From positions 1 to 12,408 of the forward strand of contig CAIZCB010000019.1 in NCBI GenBank assembly GCA_903931355.1: a DNA stretch of 12,408 nt. The letters are read 5' to 3'. Each line of letters opens with the position of its first letter. The first letter of the stretch is position 1. Shown here one piece after another: positions 1-9,730 of this stretch. A model generated the notes under the pieces. That model saw only the letters and a program-made list of their open reading frames with translations, made no database searches and was not told the origin of the DNA. The position numbers were made by a program, and so were the translations under genes. The stretch is from an uncultured Pseudomonadota bacterium (GTDB lineage Bacteria > Pseudomonadota > Gammaproteobacteria > Methylococcales > Methylomonadaceae).

Positions 1-738
1 CAAATAACTTCTGTTATCCGATTCAAAGCGCGGCGCCCAGCGCTCGATAAAATCACTAATATCGTGTAAAAATTCTTTTACATACGATTCATTCTGTAAA
101 AAACTGGCAACATCAACGTCTTTACCAGTTAGTCCGCGTAATTCTGGCGCCCAATAAGGGTTGGGCAAACTACGGGCATCAAAGACAAAATCAGCATCCA
201 AAGGAATGCCATATTTAAAACCAAACGATTGAAACAGAATCGACAAAGAACTTTTGCCTTTTTCCCCCAATCGATTTTTTAGCAAATCCCGCAATTGATG
301 ATAATGGGTATAGCTAGTATCTATCAAAATATCAGCACAAGTGGCAACGGGGCGAAGCATTTGTTGCTCAATATCAAGCGCTTCTCTTAAAGGTCTACTT
401 TCAGTGGTTAATGGATGACGACGACGGGTTTCGCTATAGCGCTTGAGAATAATATTCTCATCGGCCTGCATATAAACCACTTCACAATCAATCTCTTTAC
501 TCCGAATCACCGCAAGACTACTGGGAAAATCGGCGAGCTTTTGACGCTGGTTACGCGCATCAATACCAATCGCAGTTTTATCGTAGGTTTCTTTATCGAC
601 CAACATCACGTTATCGATAAAATCCTCCAGCATAGAAACCGGCAGGTTATCGATGCAGTAATAGCCACAATCCTCCAAAGTATCTAATGCAATACTTTTT
701 CCAGACCCCGACAAACCGCTAACGATAACCAGTTTCAT
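1..738 (-). CDS. rapZ: RapZ family nucleotide-binding protein, 3' end cut by the window
   Basis: The first 246 codons are present and the frame is open to the window edge; the family is about 285 residues, so roughly 40 C-terminal residues are missing. The N-terminus holds a P-loop, GLSGSGKS at residues 8-15, as in the RapZ/YvcJ family. The C-terminal half holds the family landmarks SFGFKYG and DFVFDARSLPNPYW. In E. coli RapZ is an RNA-binding adaptor that delivers the small RNA GlmZ to RNase E and so tunes GlmS and amino-sugar supply; whether that circuit exists here is unknown. The gene lies 15 bp after hpf and is probably cotranscribed with it. Family assignment is secure; the regulatory role is inferred from E. 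coli. Confidence 0.95.
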   Translation of the reverse strand, partial: MKLVIVSGLSGSGKSIALDTLEDCGYYCIDNLPVSMLEDFIDNVMLVDKETYDKTAIGIDARNQRQKLADFPSSLAVIRSKEIDCEVVYMQADENIILKRYSETRRRHPLTTESRPLREALDIEQQMLRPVATCADILIDTSYTHYHQLRDLLKNRLGEKGKSSLSILFQSFGFKYGIPLDADFVFDARSLPNPYWAPELRGLTGKDVDVASFLQNESYVKEFLHDISDFIERWAPRFESDNRSYL

Positions 739-753
739 AATCAGCTTAAAAGC

Positions 754-1050
754 TTAACCGCGGTTATGATCTTGAGTTTTTTCTTTGTGCTTACCGATTT
801 GTCTGTCCAATTTATCAACCATATTATCAATAGCAACATACATATCTGCTTGCACATCTTCAGCAAACAATTTCGCACCGCTGATTTGCACAGTGGCTTC
901 CGCTTTTTGCTCTAATTTTTCAACCGTTAAAATGACATGCACATCAACCACGTTGTCAAAATGACGTTTCAATTTGCTGATTTTCTCCTCAACATGGGCT
1001 TTTAATGAATCGGTTACTTCTACGTGATGGCCTGTGATACTCACTTGCAT
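754..1050 (-). CDS. hpf: Ribosome hibernation promoting factor, short form
   Basis: This 98-residue protein begins MQVSITGHHVEVTDSLKAHV and matches the single-domain HPF/YfiA (sigma-54 modulation protein) family along its whole length. It lacks the extra C-terminal dimerisation domain of long HPF. In E. coli the short form binds the 30S decoding centre in stationary phase and, together with RMF, promotes 100S ribosome dimers. The conserved basic stretch around KISKLKRHF (residues 23-31) and the late KLDRQIGKHKEK segment fit rRNA contact. An AGGAG ribosome binding site lies 6 nt before the ATG. It follows rpoN by 40 bp, its usual position, and probably shares that transcript. Confidence 0.95.
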   Translation of the reverse strand: MQVSITGHHVEVTDSLKAHVEEKISKLKRHFDNVVDVHVILTVEKLEQKAEATVQISGAKLFAEDVQADMYVAIDNMVDKLDRQIGKHKEKTQDHNRG

Positions 1051-1090
1051 GGAATACTCCTAATTTTATTTATATGCTTCCAACTACGGA

Positions 1091-2536
1091 TTAAATAAGC
1101 CGTTTTCGCTGGCTAGTGGACGGAATTGACATCGCCTCGCGATATTTTGCAATCGTGCGACGAGCAACATTAATGCCTTTTTCATTCAATAAGTCAGATA
1201 TTTTACTATCGCTTAAGGGTTTGGCTGGATTTTCATTACCGACCAATTCTTTGATCAGCGCCCGAATCGCGGTTGCTGAACATTCTCCACCTTCATCCGT
1301 GCTGACATGGCTGGAGAAAAAATATTTAAACTCGATAACGCCACGCGGGGTGTGCATATATTTCTGGGTTGTGACCCTAGAAATCGTCGACTCATGCAGC
1401 TCCAGCTCATCAGCAATATCTCTAAGCACCATCGGTTTCATAGCTATCGCGCCATGTTCGAAGAAATCGCCTTGTTTATCGACAATACTTTTGGCAACGC
1501 GCAATAAAGTGTCGTTACGGCTATGCAAACTTTTAATAAACCATCGTGCTTCTTGCAAATGGTTTTTCATGCTGATGTTATCTTGGCTATTATCGGCACG
1601 TTTAATCATGCCTGAATAAATCGAATTAACCCTTAATTTTGGTGAAATATCAGGGTTTAAAGAAACCATCCATTGGCCTTTGTATTTAGCAACGAACACA
1701 TCAGGCACCACATATTCGACATCGGTTTGTTGTAATTTCGCACCGGGCTTAGGATCTAAAGTACGAATCAAGGCCAAAACACCCTTCATTTGCTCTTCGC
1801 TGAATCCAACCCGTTTGATTAATTTGGCCTGATCGCAACTGGTTAATAGCTCTAAATGTTGCTTAACAAAATCAATTGCATCTTGTTTGTACGGGGTAAA
1901 GTCGGGCAACTGCTGTAATTGCAAACCAAGACAATCAGCTAAATCCAGTGCAGCAACACCAACAGGATCGAAATTCTGGATCATATGAAGCACAGCTTGT
2001 ACTTCATCAAACTCTAAATCTTGTAACTGCTCTTGCAAGCCTTGAAATATCTCGTTTAGCTCACAATCCAAATAGCCATCAACATTGACATCATCAATAA
2101 TCGAAACCGCAATCGCATAATCTCGATCAGAAATTGGAATCATCTCCAACTGCCAACGCAAATGATCACGAACAGTTTCCGAACTTGATCGAATTGATTG
2201 GTAATCACTGGCTTCTGATTGCTCACCTAAATCTTCGCCAAGGGTTGAGCTGGTGTCATAAACATCATCCCAACTAACATCAACAGGTAATTCATCGGGA
2301 ATATCAGTTTGTGAGCCTTCACTGGTTACTTGATCACTATTATCAATTTTTTTCTCGCGCGGCTCAGAGTTTTGCAGATCATCCTCGTCCAATTCCAGCA
2401 TCATATTTGACTCAAGCGCCTGCTGGATTTCTTGCTGTAAATCCAAAGTAGACATTTGCAACAGCTTAATCGCTTGTTGCAACTGAGGCGTCATGGTTAG
2501 ACTTTGACCAATACGGAGCTGTAAGGACTGTTTCAT
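1091..2536 (-). CDS. rpoN: RNA polymerase sigma-54 factor
   Basis: Sigma-54 directs core RNA polymerase to -24/-12 promoters opened by AAA+ enhancer-binding proteins. Region I (about residues 1-50) is glutamine/leucine rich, with LRIGQSLTMTPQLQQAIKLL near the start. An acidic linker follows (about 50-120), then the core-binding region. The DNA-binding part has a helix-turn-helix (RDIADELELHESTISRVT) followed by the very conserved TPRGVIEFKYFFSS. The RpoN box ARRTIAKYRE is at about 458-467, one conservative change from the usual ARRTVAKYRE. I prefer the ATG at 2536 (481 residues) because GGAG sits 5 nt upstream; a GTG two codons earlier overlaps that site. It begins 12 bp after lptB, the standard arrangement in gammaproteobacteria. 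Confidence 0.97.
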   Translation of the reverse strand: MKQSLQLRIGQSLTMTPQLQQAIKLLQMSTLDLQQEIQQALESNMMLELDEDDLQNSEPREKKIDNSDQVTSEGSQTDIPDELPVDVSWDDVYDTSSTLGEDLGEQSEASDYQSIRSSSETVRDHLRWQLEMIPISDRDYAIAVSIIDDVNVDGYLDCELNEIFQGLQEQLQDLEFDEVQAVLHMIQNFDPVGVAALDLADCLGLQLQQLPDFTPYKQDAIDFVKQHLELLTSCDQAKLIKRVGFSEEQMKGVLALIRTLDPKPGAKLQQTDVEYVVPDVFVAKYKGQWMVSLNPDISPKLRVNSIYSGMIKRADNSQDNISMKNHLQEARWFIKSLHSRNDTLLRVAKSIVDKQGDFFEHGAIAMKPMVLRDIADELELHESTISRVTTQKYMHTPRGVIEFKYFFSSHVSTDEGGECSATAIRALIKELVGNENPAKPLSDSKISDLLNEKGINVARRTIAKYREAMSIPSTSQRKRLI

Positions 2537-2541
2537 AATCA

Positions 2542-2545
2542 CTCC
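2542..2545 (-). promoter_or_regulatory. rpoN ribosome binding site (decides start)
   Basis: GGAG on the minus strand lies 5 nt before the ATG at 2536. The in-frame GTG at 2542 overlaps it and has no site of its own, so the ATG is the better start. Confidence 0.65.
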
Positions 2546-2548
2546 AGC

Positions 2549-3274
2549 TTACAAGCTGAATTTCTCACCCAAATAAACACGGCGCACTTCTTCATTATTA
2601 ACCAGCTGTTCAGCCTGACCTTCAGCAATCACTTGGCCTTCATTAAGAATATAAGCTCGATCACAAATTTCCAAAGTTTCTCTGACTTTATGTTCGGTAA
2701 TTAAGATGCCAATCCCGCGATGCTTTAGATGGGCAATAATTTTCTGCAAATCCAACACTGAAATCGGATCGACGCCAGCAAAAGGCTCATCCAACAAGAT
2801 AAATTGCGGCTCAGAAGCTAAAGCTCTAGCGATTTCGACTCGACGTCGTTCGCCACCTGACAAGCCTAAAGCCAATTGATTACGTAAATGACCAATGCCA
2901 AATTCGGCCAACAATTCGTCAATCATTAGTTCAATTTGCGAATTGTTTAAATCGTCACGCATTTGCAGCACAGCTCGCAAATTATCTGCGACACTCAATT
3001 TGCGAAAAACCGAAGCTTCCTGCGCCAAATAACCGATGCCTAATCTGGCTCGTCTATGCATTGGATGATGGGTAATCCGTAACTCATCCAGAAAAATCTC
3101 GCCTTTATCCGCTTGAACCAAACCGACCAACATATAAAAACTGGTGGTTTTGCCGGCACCATTAGGCCCTAATAAGCCCACAACCTCGCCAGTATTAACC
3201 TGCAAACTAACGCCTGCAACCACATTGCGTTTGTTATAGCTTTTATAAAGATCATCAGCAATTAGTCGCGTCAT
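2549..3274 (-). CDS. lptB: LPS transport ABC ATPase LptB
   Basis: LptB is the cytoplasmic ATPase of the LptB2FG exporter, which extracts lipopolysaccharide from the inner membrane and pushes it along the LptC-LptA bridge to LptDE. The 241-residue protein has the Walker A motif GPNGAGKT (36-43), ABC signature LSGGE, Walker B ILLDEP followed by FAGVDP, and a switch histidine in ITEHKV. The length and the C-terminal YLGEKFSL ending match the LptB family rather than amino-acid transporter ATPases, its closest relatives. It starts 1 bp after the lptA stop and precedes rpoN, the diagnostic neighbourhood. lptF and lptG are not in the window, as expected, because they usually lie elsewhere. Confidence 0.97.
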   Translation of the reverse strand: MTRLIADDLYKSYNKRNVVAGVSLQVNTGEVVGLLGPNGAGKTTSFYMLVGLVQADKGEIFLDELRITHHPMHRRARLGIGYLAQEASVFRKLSVADNLRAVLQMRDDLNNSQIELMIDELLAEFGIGHLRNQLALGLSGGERRRVEIARALASEPQFILLDEPFAGVDPISVLDLQKIIAHLKHRGIGILITEHKVRETLEICDRAYILNEGQVIAEGQAEQLVNNEEVRRVYLGEKFSL

Positions 3275-3275
3275 A

Positions 3276-3794
3276 TCATTGCGCCTTCTGTGCTGGCTGG
3301 GTTTGGGTTTTAGGCTTAATCACCGAATGTACTCGCTTACCATCGGTACTTGGTTCACCGGCTTTGAGTAACGAGTTTTTGGTGTCGTATTGAATATAAT
3401 CACTGGACTGTTTGGCATCGCCTTGCCAAACCGAAGCATTTTTCATAAAAATCAGCAGATTTTTATCGGGATAAAATTCGTTGGTCAAACCTTCGCCAAA
3501 TATCTCATCTTTACCTACAGCCGGTAGCTGCTTAAATTTTGACGGCTGACCAGTGGCGATCAATTTATCGATGGCACCGTCTTTTAAATACACAACCAAT
3601 TTATCGCCGTCTATTTTAATCGTGCCTTGAGTAGCAATGACATGACCGGTATAGGTACTGATTTGCATCTTCTCATCATAAACCGCATTATCGGAATCAA
3701 TATAAATCGGTTGTTGTGAGTCTGTGTCTAAAGCCATCACTTGACTGGAGAGCAATACCAGCAACAAGCCTGTAAGTTTACTTATTAAGTTCAT
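3276..3794 (-). CDS. lptA: LPS transport periplasmic bridge protein LptA
   Basis: LptA oligomerises through its beta-jellyroll domain to form the periplasmic bridge that carries LPS from LptC to LptD. The 172-residue precursor has a signal peptide: a basic start (MNLISK), a leucine-rich core (residues 9-16) and a likely cut after VMA (residue 21). The mature part begins with [16 protein letters not shown], the typical first strands of the OstA/LptA domain, followed by [20 protein letters not shown]. The tail is lysine/glutamine rich and probably disordered. Its ATG lies 17 bp inside the end of lptC, with AAGGG just upstream, so translation is probably coupled. Confidence 0.95.
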   Translation of the reverse strand: MNLISKLTGLLLVLLSSQVMALDTDSQQPIYIDSDNAVYDEKMQISTYTGHVIATQGTIKIDGDKLVVYLKDGAIDKLIATGQPSKFKQLPAVGKDEIFGEGLTNEFYPDKNLLIFMKNASVWQGDAKQSSDYIQYDTKNSLLKAGEPSTDGKRVHSVIKPKTQTQPAQKAQ

Positions 3795-4347
3795 AACGCC
3801 CTTTTACCGTGGACAACAATTTCAGGTGAATTGGACTGTCAAACGTAACCTCCATGCCCATACCTGATGTTTTATTAGGCGGACTGATAATTTCCGTGCT
3901 CGCCTGAGTTTCTGCAAAATGGGTTGATAATTTAACCCGTAAATCTGCTGTATCAATACTTAATGCGCTATTTTTGCCATAAGCATCGCGACTAATAAAG
4001 GCTTTACCATTCAGCTGCACATTATCGCCATCACCGGCCATAATCCCCGTTTCGGATTTAATCACCCACGGCGCTTGGTTCGGTTTGTATAAACTCATGA
4101 CCGGCTTTTGCAAATGACTGGAACCATCTTTACTGTAGTGCTGCATGTTCTCGGCCACTAATTCACTCTTAGGCAAACCATCAATATCCATGCGTAGCTT
4201 GTAATAGCCAGTACTAAATAAATCAGGACTATTTTCCGCAAGCGTTACTGCCGCTTGGCGCTCTTGATTAGTTTGTGCCAACCACCATGACAATAAAGCC
4301 ACCATAGCAATTAGCAAATAGAAACGAATTTCATGCAAAACGCTCAT
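3778..4347 (-). CDS. lptC: LPS export protein LptC
   Basis: LptC is a bitopic inner-membrane protein that receives LPS from LptB2FG and passes it to LptA. The 189-residue product has one N-terminal transmembrane helix (about residues 9-24, rich in L, A and W) and a periplasmic beta-jellyroll. LptC-type features include YYKLRMDIDGLPKSELVAENMQHY and a strand with the YGKNSALSIDTADLRV pattern. Sequence conservation in this family is low, so the position between kdsC and lptA is strong supporting evidence. The start overlaps the kdsC stop by 4 bp (ATGA) and its end overlaps lptA by 17 bp, consistent with coupled synthesis of bridge partners. Confidence 0.92.
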   Translation of the reverse strand: MSVLHEIRFYLLIAMVALLSWWLAQTNQERQAAVTLAENSPDLFSTGYYKLRMDIDGLPKSELVAENMQHYSKDGSSHLQKPVMSLYKPNQAPWVIKSETGIMAGDGDNVQLNGKAFISRDAYGKNSALSIDTADLRVKLSTHFAETQASTEIISPPNKTSGMGMEVTFDSPIHLKLLSTVKGRYELNK

Positions 4348-4877
4348 AGATACCCTTGCAATACCTTATCGAACGAACCTTGTACCTGCATAATCAAGTC
4401 ACACACTTCTCGAACCGCGCCTTGGCCACCTAAAGTTTGGGTACACCAATCAGCATATTGTTTCACTGCAAAATTGGCATCTTGCACCGCAATCGCAAAA
4501 CCAACTTGAGTCATAATCGGCAAATCCAACAAATCATCACCGACATGCGCCACTTGATTTGGACTTAATTGCAGATTTTGCAAAATCTCTTGAAATGCCA
4601 TGCGCTTGTTTTCATGACCTTGATAAACATGCTCTATGCCTAAGTTTTTCATCCGTAACGCAACTGTAGCGGAACTACGACCGGAAATCACCGCGATTTC
4701 AACGCCGGTTTGCTTTAACAACTTAAGCCCATGACCATCACGAGCATGGAAACATTTGTACTCATTACCTTGTTGATCAAAAAATAATCGTCCGTCGGTC
4801 AACACACCATCAACGTCGAGAATCAACAATTTGAGTTGTTTAATTTTTTCAATTTGCTCAGGACTTAGATCAAACAT
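4344..4877 (-). CDS. kdsC: 3-deoxy-D-manno-octulosonate 8-phosphate phosphatase
   Basis: KdsC removes phosphate from KDO-8-phosphate to give KDO, the inner-core sugar of LPS. It is a small, capless HAD phosphatase. Visible HAD motifs are DVDGVLTDG (nucleophile Asp21 and acid Asp23 in the 177-residue numbering), the serine motif in VISGRSS, a lysine in GHENKR, and GDDLLDLP for Mg2+ binding. FHARDGHGLKLL is typical of KdsC. I place the start at the ATG at 4877 because AGGTG sits 6 nt before it; a GTG three codons earlier (4886) has no good site. It directly follows kdsD, the enzyme two steps earlier in the pathway. Confidence 0.95.
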   Translation of the reverse strand: MFDLSPEQIEKIKQLKLLILDVDGVLTDGRLFFDQQGNEYKCFHARDGHGLKLLKQTGVEIAVISGRSSATVALRMKNLGIEHVYQGHENKRMAFQEILQNLQLSPNQVAHVGDDLLDLPIMTQVGFAIAVQDANFAVKQYADWCTQTLGGQGAVREVCDLIMQVQGSFDKVLQGYL

Positions 4878-4883
4878 AACACT

Positions 4884-4888
4884 CACCT
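4884..4888 (-). promoter_or_regulatory. kdsC ribosome binding site (decides start)
   Basis: AGGTG on the minus strand, overlapping the kdsD stop codon, lies 6 nt before the ATG at 4877. It supports that ATG over the GTG at 4886. Confidence 0.6.
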
Positions 4889-5861
4889 AAACAATGCCTG
4901 CACGCAGTAAATCATGCATATTCAAAGCCCCCAGCAGTTTTCCCTGCTGATCGACCACTAATAAAGCGTTAATTTTTTTCGCTTCCATAATCTGCATCGC
5001 TTCAACCGCCAATAAATCAGCAGTAATCGTTGCACATGAAACCGTCATCACTTGGTGAATCGGCGTTGAACGCACATCTAAGCCTTTTTCTAACATGCGG
5101 CGTAAATCACCATCAGTAAAGATACCTAGCACTTGCTGCTCATCGTTAATAACTGCGGTCATGCCTAACTTTTTATTGGTCATTTCCAATAATGCACCGC
5201 TAACTAAAGCTGAACTATTGACAGCCGGCACATCATTTCCAGCGTGCATAACATCAGCCACTTTCAAGATTAAGCGTTTACCTAAACTGCCGCCAGGATG
5301 CGATAGTGCAAAGTCGTCACGGGTAAAACCTTTGGTTTCTAGCAATGATACGGCTAACGCATCGCCCATCACTAACGCTGCCGTGGTGCTAGAAGTTGGC
5401 GCTAAGCCTAAAGGACAAGCCTCTTGTTCAACCGCAACATTGATATGAACTGTTGCTAATTTTGCCAAAGTTGAATCAGGCTGACCGGTCATAGCAATTA
5501 ATGGCACACCTAAGCGCTTGATTAAAGGCAAAATAGTTACGATTTCAGCCGTTTCACCCGAATTTGATAATGCCAACACCACATCTTGACGAGTAATCAT
5601 GCCCAGATCACCATGGCTTGCTTCACCAGGGTGAACAAAAAAAGCCGGAGTGCCTGTGCTAGCCAAAGTAGCCGCAATTTTGCCGCCGATATGCCCAGAT
5701 TTGCCCATCCCCGTCACCACAACGCGACCTTTACAGGCCAATATTAAGTGACAAGCATCAACAAACTGTTGATTAATCTGATCAGCAAGAGCAATAACAG
5801 CTTGTGCCTCGGCATGAATCACCGCTAAAGCCAGTGTCTGAATATTTTGATCTTGCCCCAC
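4887..5861 (-). CDS. kdsD: D-arabinose 5-phosphate isomerase
   Basis: KdsD converts ribulose-5-phosphate to arabinose-5-phosphate, the first step of KDO synthesis. The 324-residue protein has an N-terminal SIS sugar isomerase domain (about 43-177) with GMGKSGH (51-57), HPGEASHGDLGM (77-88) and SNSGET (99-104), a conserved catalytic histidine in LSHPGGSLGKRL (His188), and two C-terminal CBS domains (about 203-260 and 270-324), the full KdsD/KpsF architecture. The start is GTG: an in-frame TAA lies immediately upstream, and GAGG is 9 nt before the GTG. It is the first gene of the leftward cluster. Location beside kdsC and lptC favours KdsD over the capsule paralogue KpsF or the glucitol paralogue GutQ. 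The sodium/calcium antiporter gene yrbG, upstream of kdsD in E. coli, is absent. Confidence 0.95.
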   Translation of the reverse strand: MGQDQNIQTLALAVIHAEAQAVIALADQINQQFVDACHLILACKGRVVVTGMGKSGHIGGKIAATLASTGTPAFFVHPGEASHGDLGMITRQDVVLALSNSGETAEIVTILPLIKRLGVPLIAMTGQPDSTLAKLATVHINVAVEQEACPLGLAPTSSTTAALVMGDALAVSLLETKGFTRDDFALSHPGGSLGKRLILKVADVMHAGNDVPAVNSSALVSGALLEMTNKKLGMTAVINDEQQVLGIFTDGDLRRMLEKGLDVRSTPIHQVMTVSCATITADLLAVEAMQIMEAKKINALLVVDQQGKLLGALNMHDLLRAGIV

Positions 5862-5904
5862 TTAACCTAGCCTCACATCGCTAAAACCTTAAAAAACAGG
5901 AACT

Positions 5905-5934
5905 ATTATTGCATGTTATTCATCATCTTTTCAC
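5905..5934 (-). promoter_or_regulatory. Candidate sigma-70 promoter for the kdsD-rapZ cluster
   Basis: On the minus strand, GTGAAA (5934-5929) is followed after 18 nt by AATAAT (5910-5905), which is preceded by TG one base upstream like an extended -10. It lies about 45 nt before the kdsD GTG. This is pattern matching only; AT-rich sequence gives chance hits. Confidence 0.35.
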
Positions 5935-5942
5935 CCAAGTCA

Positions 5943-5970
5943 TTGACTTAGTCTTGATGCCTCATAGAAA
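5943..5970 (+). promoter_or_regulatory. Candidate sigma-70 promoter for mlaF-murA
   Basis: TTGACT (5943-5948) is one base from the -35 consensus. A weak -10, TAGAAA, follows after 16 nt (5965-5970). It lies about 45 nt before the mlaF start, on the correct strand. The -10 is poor, so certainty is limited. Confidence 0.4.
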
Positions 5971-6012
5971 ATAGCCGGCTTCCAATCCGAATAATTCCTA
6001 AATATTTGCCAC

Positions 6013-6831
6013 ATGGCTAACAGCGAAAGTCTCGAAAAAAATATCGTCTCTATTAAAAATCTAAGTTTCTCCCGTGGTTCGAGGAAAATTTTTGACGATA
6101 TTAGCTTAGACATCGAACGCGGCAAAGTCACAGCTATCATGGGCCCTAGCGGCACAGGGAAAACCACTTTATTAAAATTAATCGGTGGTCAATTAAGTCC
6201 TGATCACGGTCAAATTCATGTTGACGGCCAAAATGTACATCGCCTGAAAAGCAAAGATTTGTTCAATTTGCGTAAACGCATGGGCATGTTATTTCAAAGC
6301 GGTGCGCTGTTAACTGATATGAATGTGTTTGATAACGTCGCATTCCCGTTGCGCGAACACACGAATTTACCGGAATCAATGATTCGCACCCTGGTGCTAA
6401 TGAAATTACATGCCGTTGGCTTACGGGGCGCACGCAATTTAATGCCCAGCGAATTATCCGGCGGCATGGCCAGACGGGTAGCATTAGCCAGAGCAATTGC
6501 TCTTGATCCATTAATGATCATGTACGATGAGCCATTTACCGGCCAAGACCCTATTTCAATGGGCGCTTTAGTGCATTTGATTAAATCGCTCAATGTCGCA
6601 CTCGGCCTAACCAGTATTATTGTTTCGCATGACGTACAAGAAACTGCCGCCATCGCTGATTACATTTATGTACTATCTGAAGGCAAAATCGTTGGTCAAG
6701 GCACACCACAACAACTCGCTGAATCTGATTCCAAATGGGTACAACAATTTATGAATGGTAATGCTGATGGCCCTGTACCATTCCAGTATCCCGCACCTGA
6801 TTACCTAGACGATTTGTTAGCGTCTCACTAA
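6013..6831 (+). CDS. mlaF: Phospholipid transport ABC ATPase MlaF
   Basis: MlaF is the ATPase of the inner-membrane MlaFEDB complex, which moves phospholipids between the inner membrane and the periplasmic Mla path to maintain outer-membrane asymmetry. The 272-residue protein has Walker A GPSGTGKT (44-51), Q-loop Gln95, signature LSGGM (148-152, the methionine being typical of this family), Walker B with YDEP (171-174) and switch His206. The C-terminal tail (about 247-272) carries [19 protein letters not shown], closely like the E. coli MlaF extension that reaches across the dimer near MlaB. No strong ribosome binding site precedes the ATG, but no better start exists. It opens the rightward cluster. 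Confidence 0.96.
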   Translation: MANSESLEKNIVSIKNLSFSRGSRKIFDDISLDIERGKVTAIMGPSGTGKTTLLKLIGGQLSPDHGQIHVDGQNVHRLKSKDLFNLRKRMGMLFQSGALLTDMNVFDNVAFPLREHTNLPESMIRTLVLMKLHAVGLRGARNLMPSELSGGMARRVALARAIALDPLMIMYDEPFTGQDPISMGALVHLIKSLNVALGLTSIIVSHDVQETAAIADYIYVLSEGKIVGQGTPQQLAESDSKWVQQFMNGNADGPVPFQYPAPDYLDDLLASH

Positions 6832-6848
6832 CCAACAGCGAACTTAAC

Positions 6849-7631
6849 ATGTTTGAATTTTTAGAAAATCTAGGAAAAGCCACACGAAGTAGTTTCGCTA
6901 AACTTGGTCGTAGCACCCTGTTTTTAGGACACACATTAACCGGCATCGGCGACGTGATACCGCGCCCTAACTTACTGATTAAACAAATTTATTCAGTTGG
7001 CGTATTGTCATTTTTGATTATCACCATTTCTGGCTTATTCGTTGGTATGGTTTTAGGCTTGCAAGGTTTTTATACCTTATCTGATTTTGGCGCTGAAGAA
7101 TCATTAGGCGTGATGGTTGCGGCCTCATTGGTTCGCGAACTAGGCCCTGTGGTTTCAGCCTTACTATTCGCTGGCCGAGCAGGTTCTGCACTGACCGCTG
7201 AAATTGGTTTAATGAAAGCCACCGAACAATTATCAGGCATGGAAATGATGGCGGTTGATCCGGTCAAACGCATCATCTCACCTCGTTTTTTAGCGGGTTT
7301 TATATCAACTCCCTTGTTAGCAGCCTTATTTAGCGCTGTTGGCGTGATAGGCGGTCATTTAGTCGGCGTCGGGATGCTTGGCGTTGATGATGGCGCATTC
7401 TGGGCACAAATGCAGGCCAATATTGATTTTCAACAAGACATCATCAATGGCGTGATTAAAAGCATCGTGTTTGGCTTTGTCGTATCGTGGATTGCTTTAT
7501 TTGAAGGCTATGACGCGATCCCTACCGCTGAAGGCGTAAGCCGTGCGACCACTCGAACCGTCGTCAACTCAGCTTTCTCAATTTTAGGCCTCGATTTCAT
7601 TTTAACCGCACTCATGTTTGGAGATATTTAA
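6849..7631 (+). CDS. mlaE: Phospholipid transport permease MlaE
   Basis: MlaE is the transmembrane permease subunit that, as a dimer, forms the lipid-binding core under the MlaD ring. The 260-residue protein is strongly hydrophobic and has the family stretches [34 protein letters not shown] and [17 protein letters not shown], the last being the coupling helix region typical of MlaE permeases. Further hydrophobic helices lie at about residues 145-175 and 200-220, and a final one is near the C-terminus. The N-terminal amphipathic segment ([19 protein letters not shown]) fits the membrane-surface helix seen in MlaE. It follows mlaF by 17 bp and ends 1 bp before mlaD. Confidence 0.96.
   Translation: MFEFLENLGKATRSSFAKLGRSTLFLGHTLTGIGDVIPRPNLLIKQIYSVGVLSFLIITISGLFVGMVLGLQGFYTLSDFGAEESLGVMVAASLVRELGPVVSALLFAGRAGSALTAEIGLMKATEQLSGMEMMAVDPVKRIISPRFLAGFISTPLLAALFSAVGVIGGHLVGVGMLGVDDGAFWAQMQANIDFQQDIINGVIKSIVFGFVVSWIALFEGYDAIPTAEGVSRATTRTVVNSAFSILGLDFILTALMFGDI
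7620..7623 (+). promoter_or_regulatory. mlaD ribosome binding site (decides start)
   Basis: GGAG inside the end of mlaE lies 9 nt before the ATG at 7633. A TTG at 7618 in the same frame overlaps this site and would add five residues unlike other MlaD starts, so the ATG is preferred. Confidence 0.6.
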
Positions 7632-7632
7632 C

Positions 7633-8102
7633 ATGCAGCATTCCAAGACCCAAGACACTCTCGTCGGTCTTTTTGTCGCCACCGGTATTGCCGCCTTGTT
7701 TTACATGGCACTACAAATTAGTAATCTAGGCTCTTATAGCAGCGACGATACTTATACAGTAATTGCTAATTTTCAAAATTCCGGCGGTTTAAAAGTCAAA
7801 TCACCGGTTTCCATCGCTGGGGTTCGGATTGGCCGAGTTTCATCAATCAGTTTGGATAAAGAAACTCACGAATCCGTGGTAGAAATGCAAATTGAATCAA
7901 AATATAACAACTTGCCTGATGACTCCGGTGCCAGCATTTATACTGCTGGCCTACTTGGTGAGCAATACATCAGCATTGATCCAGGCCCAGGCATTAGCGG
8001 AGACTTTTTGAAAGACAAAAGCAAAATCGACAACGTCAGCTCGGCGATTATTTTGGAAGAAATGATTGGCAAGTTCATGCTCAACAAGGCGGAAGGCAAA
8101 TA

Positions 8103-8103
<1 letters not shown>
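7633..8103 (+). CDS. mlaD: MCE-domain phospholipid transport protein MlaD
   Basis: MlaD anchors in the inner membrane by one helix and forms a hexameric MCE ring through which lipids pass. The 156-residue protein has the usual N-terminus (HSKTQDTLVGLFVATGIAAL), a transmembrane helix at about 10-28, and one MCE domain (about 38-115) with FQNSGGLKVKSPVSIAGVRIG and ASIYTAGLLGEQYISIDPG, the pore-loop and core strands of the family. It is shorter than the 183-residue E. coli protein, mostly at the C-terminus, which is within the usual range. It lies 1 bp after mlaE, and its stop overlaps the mlaB start (TAATG). The periplasmic carrier gene mlaC, usual next neighbour, is missing here. Confidence 0.95.
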
Positions 8104-9718
<1,615 letters not shown>

Positions 9719-9730
9719 GGTGTTGTAATT

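Larger units (their letters stand above)
5862..6012. promoter_or_regulatory. Divergent intergenic region between kdsD and mlaF
   Basis: These 151 bp separate two back-to-back envelope gene clusters and must hold the promoters for both. I see AT-rich stretches and one reasonable -35/-10 pair for each direction, but no clear operator repeat, RNA gene or small reading frame that I would defend. Confidence 0.7.

Noticed and set aside
415..687. 90-codon plus-strand frame
   Set aside because: It is antisense to rapZ, which has a clear P-loop and family motifs; no support for a second gene.
755..766. Perfect 12-bp palindrome TAACCGCGGTTA at the end of hpf
   Set aside because: It lies in the last codons and stop of hpf, is a single short copy with no T-run, and is not long enough to call an operator or terminator.
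1116..1619. 167-codon plus-strand frame
   Set aside because: It mirrors the conserved DNA-binding half of rpoN; serine/leucine-rich shadow translation without recognisable domain.
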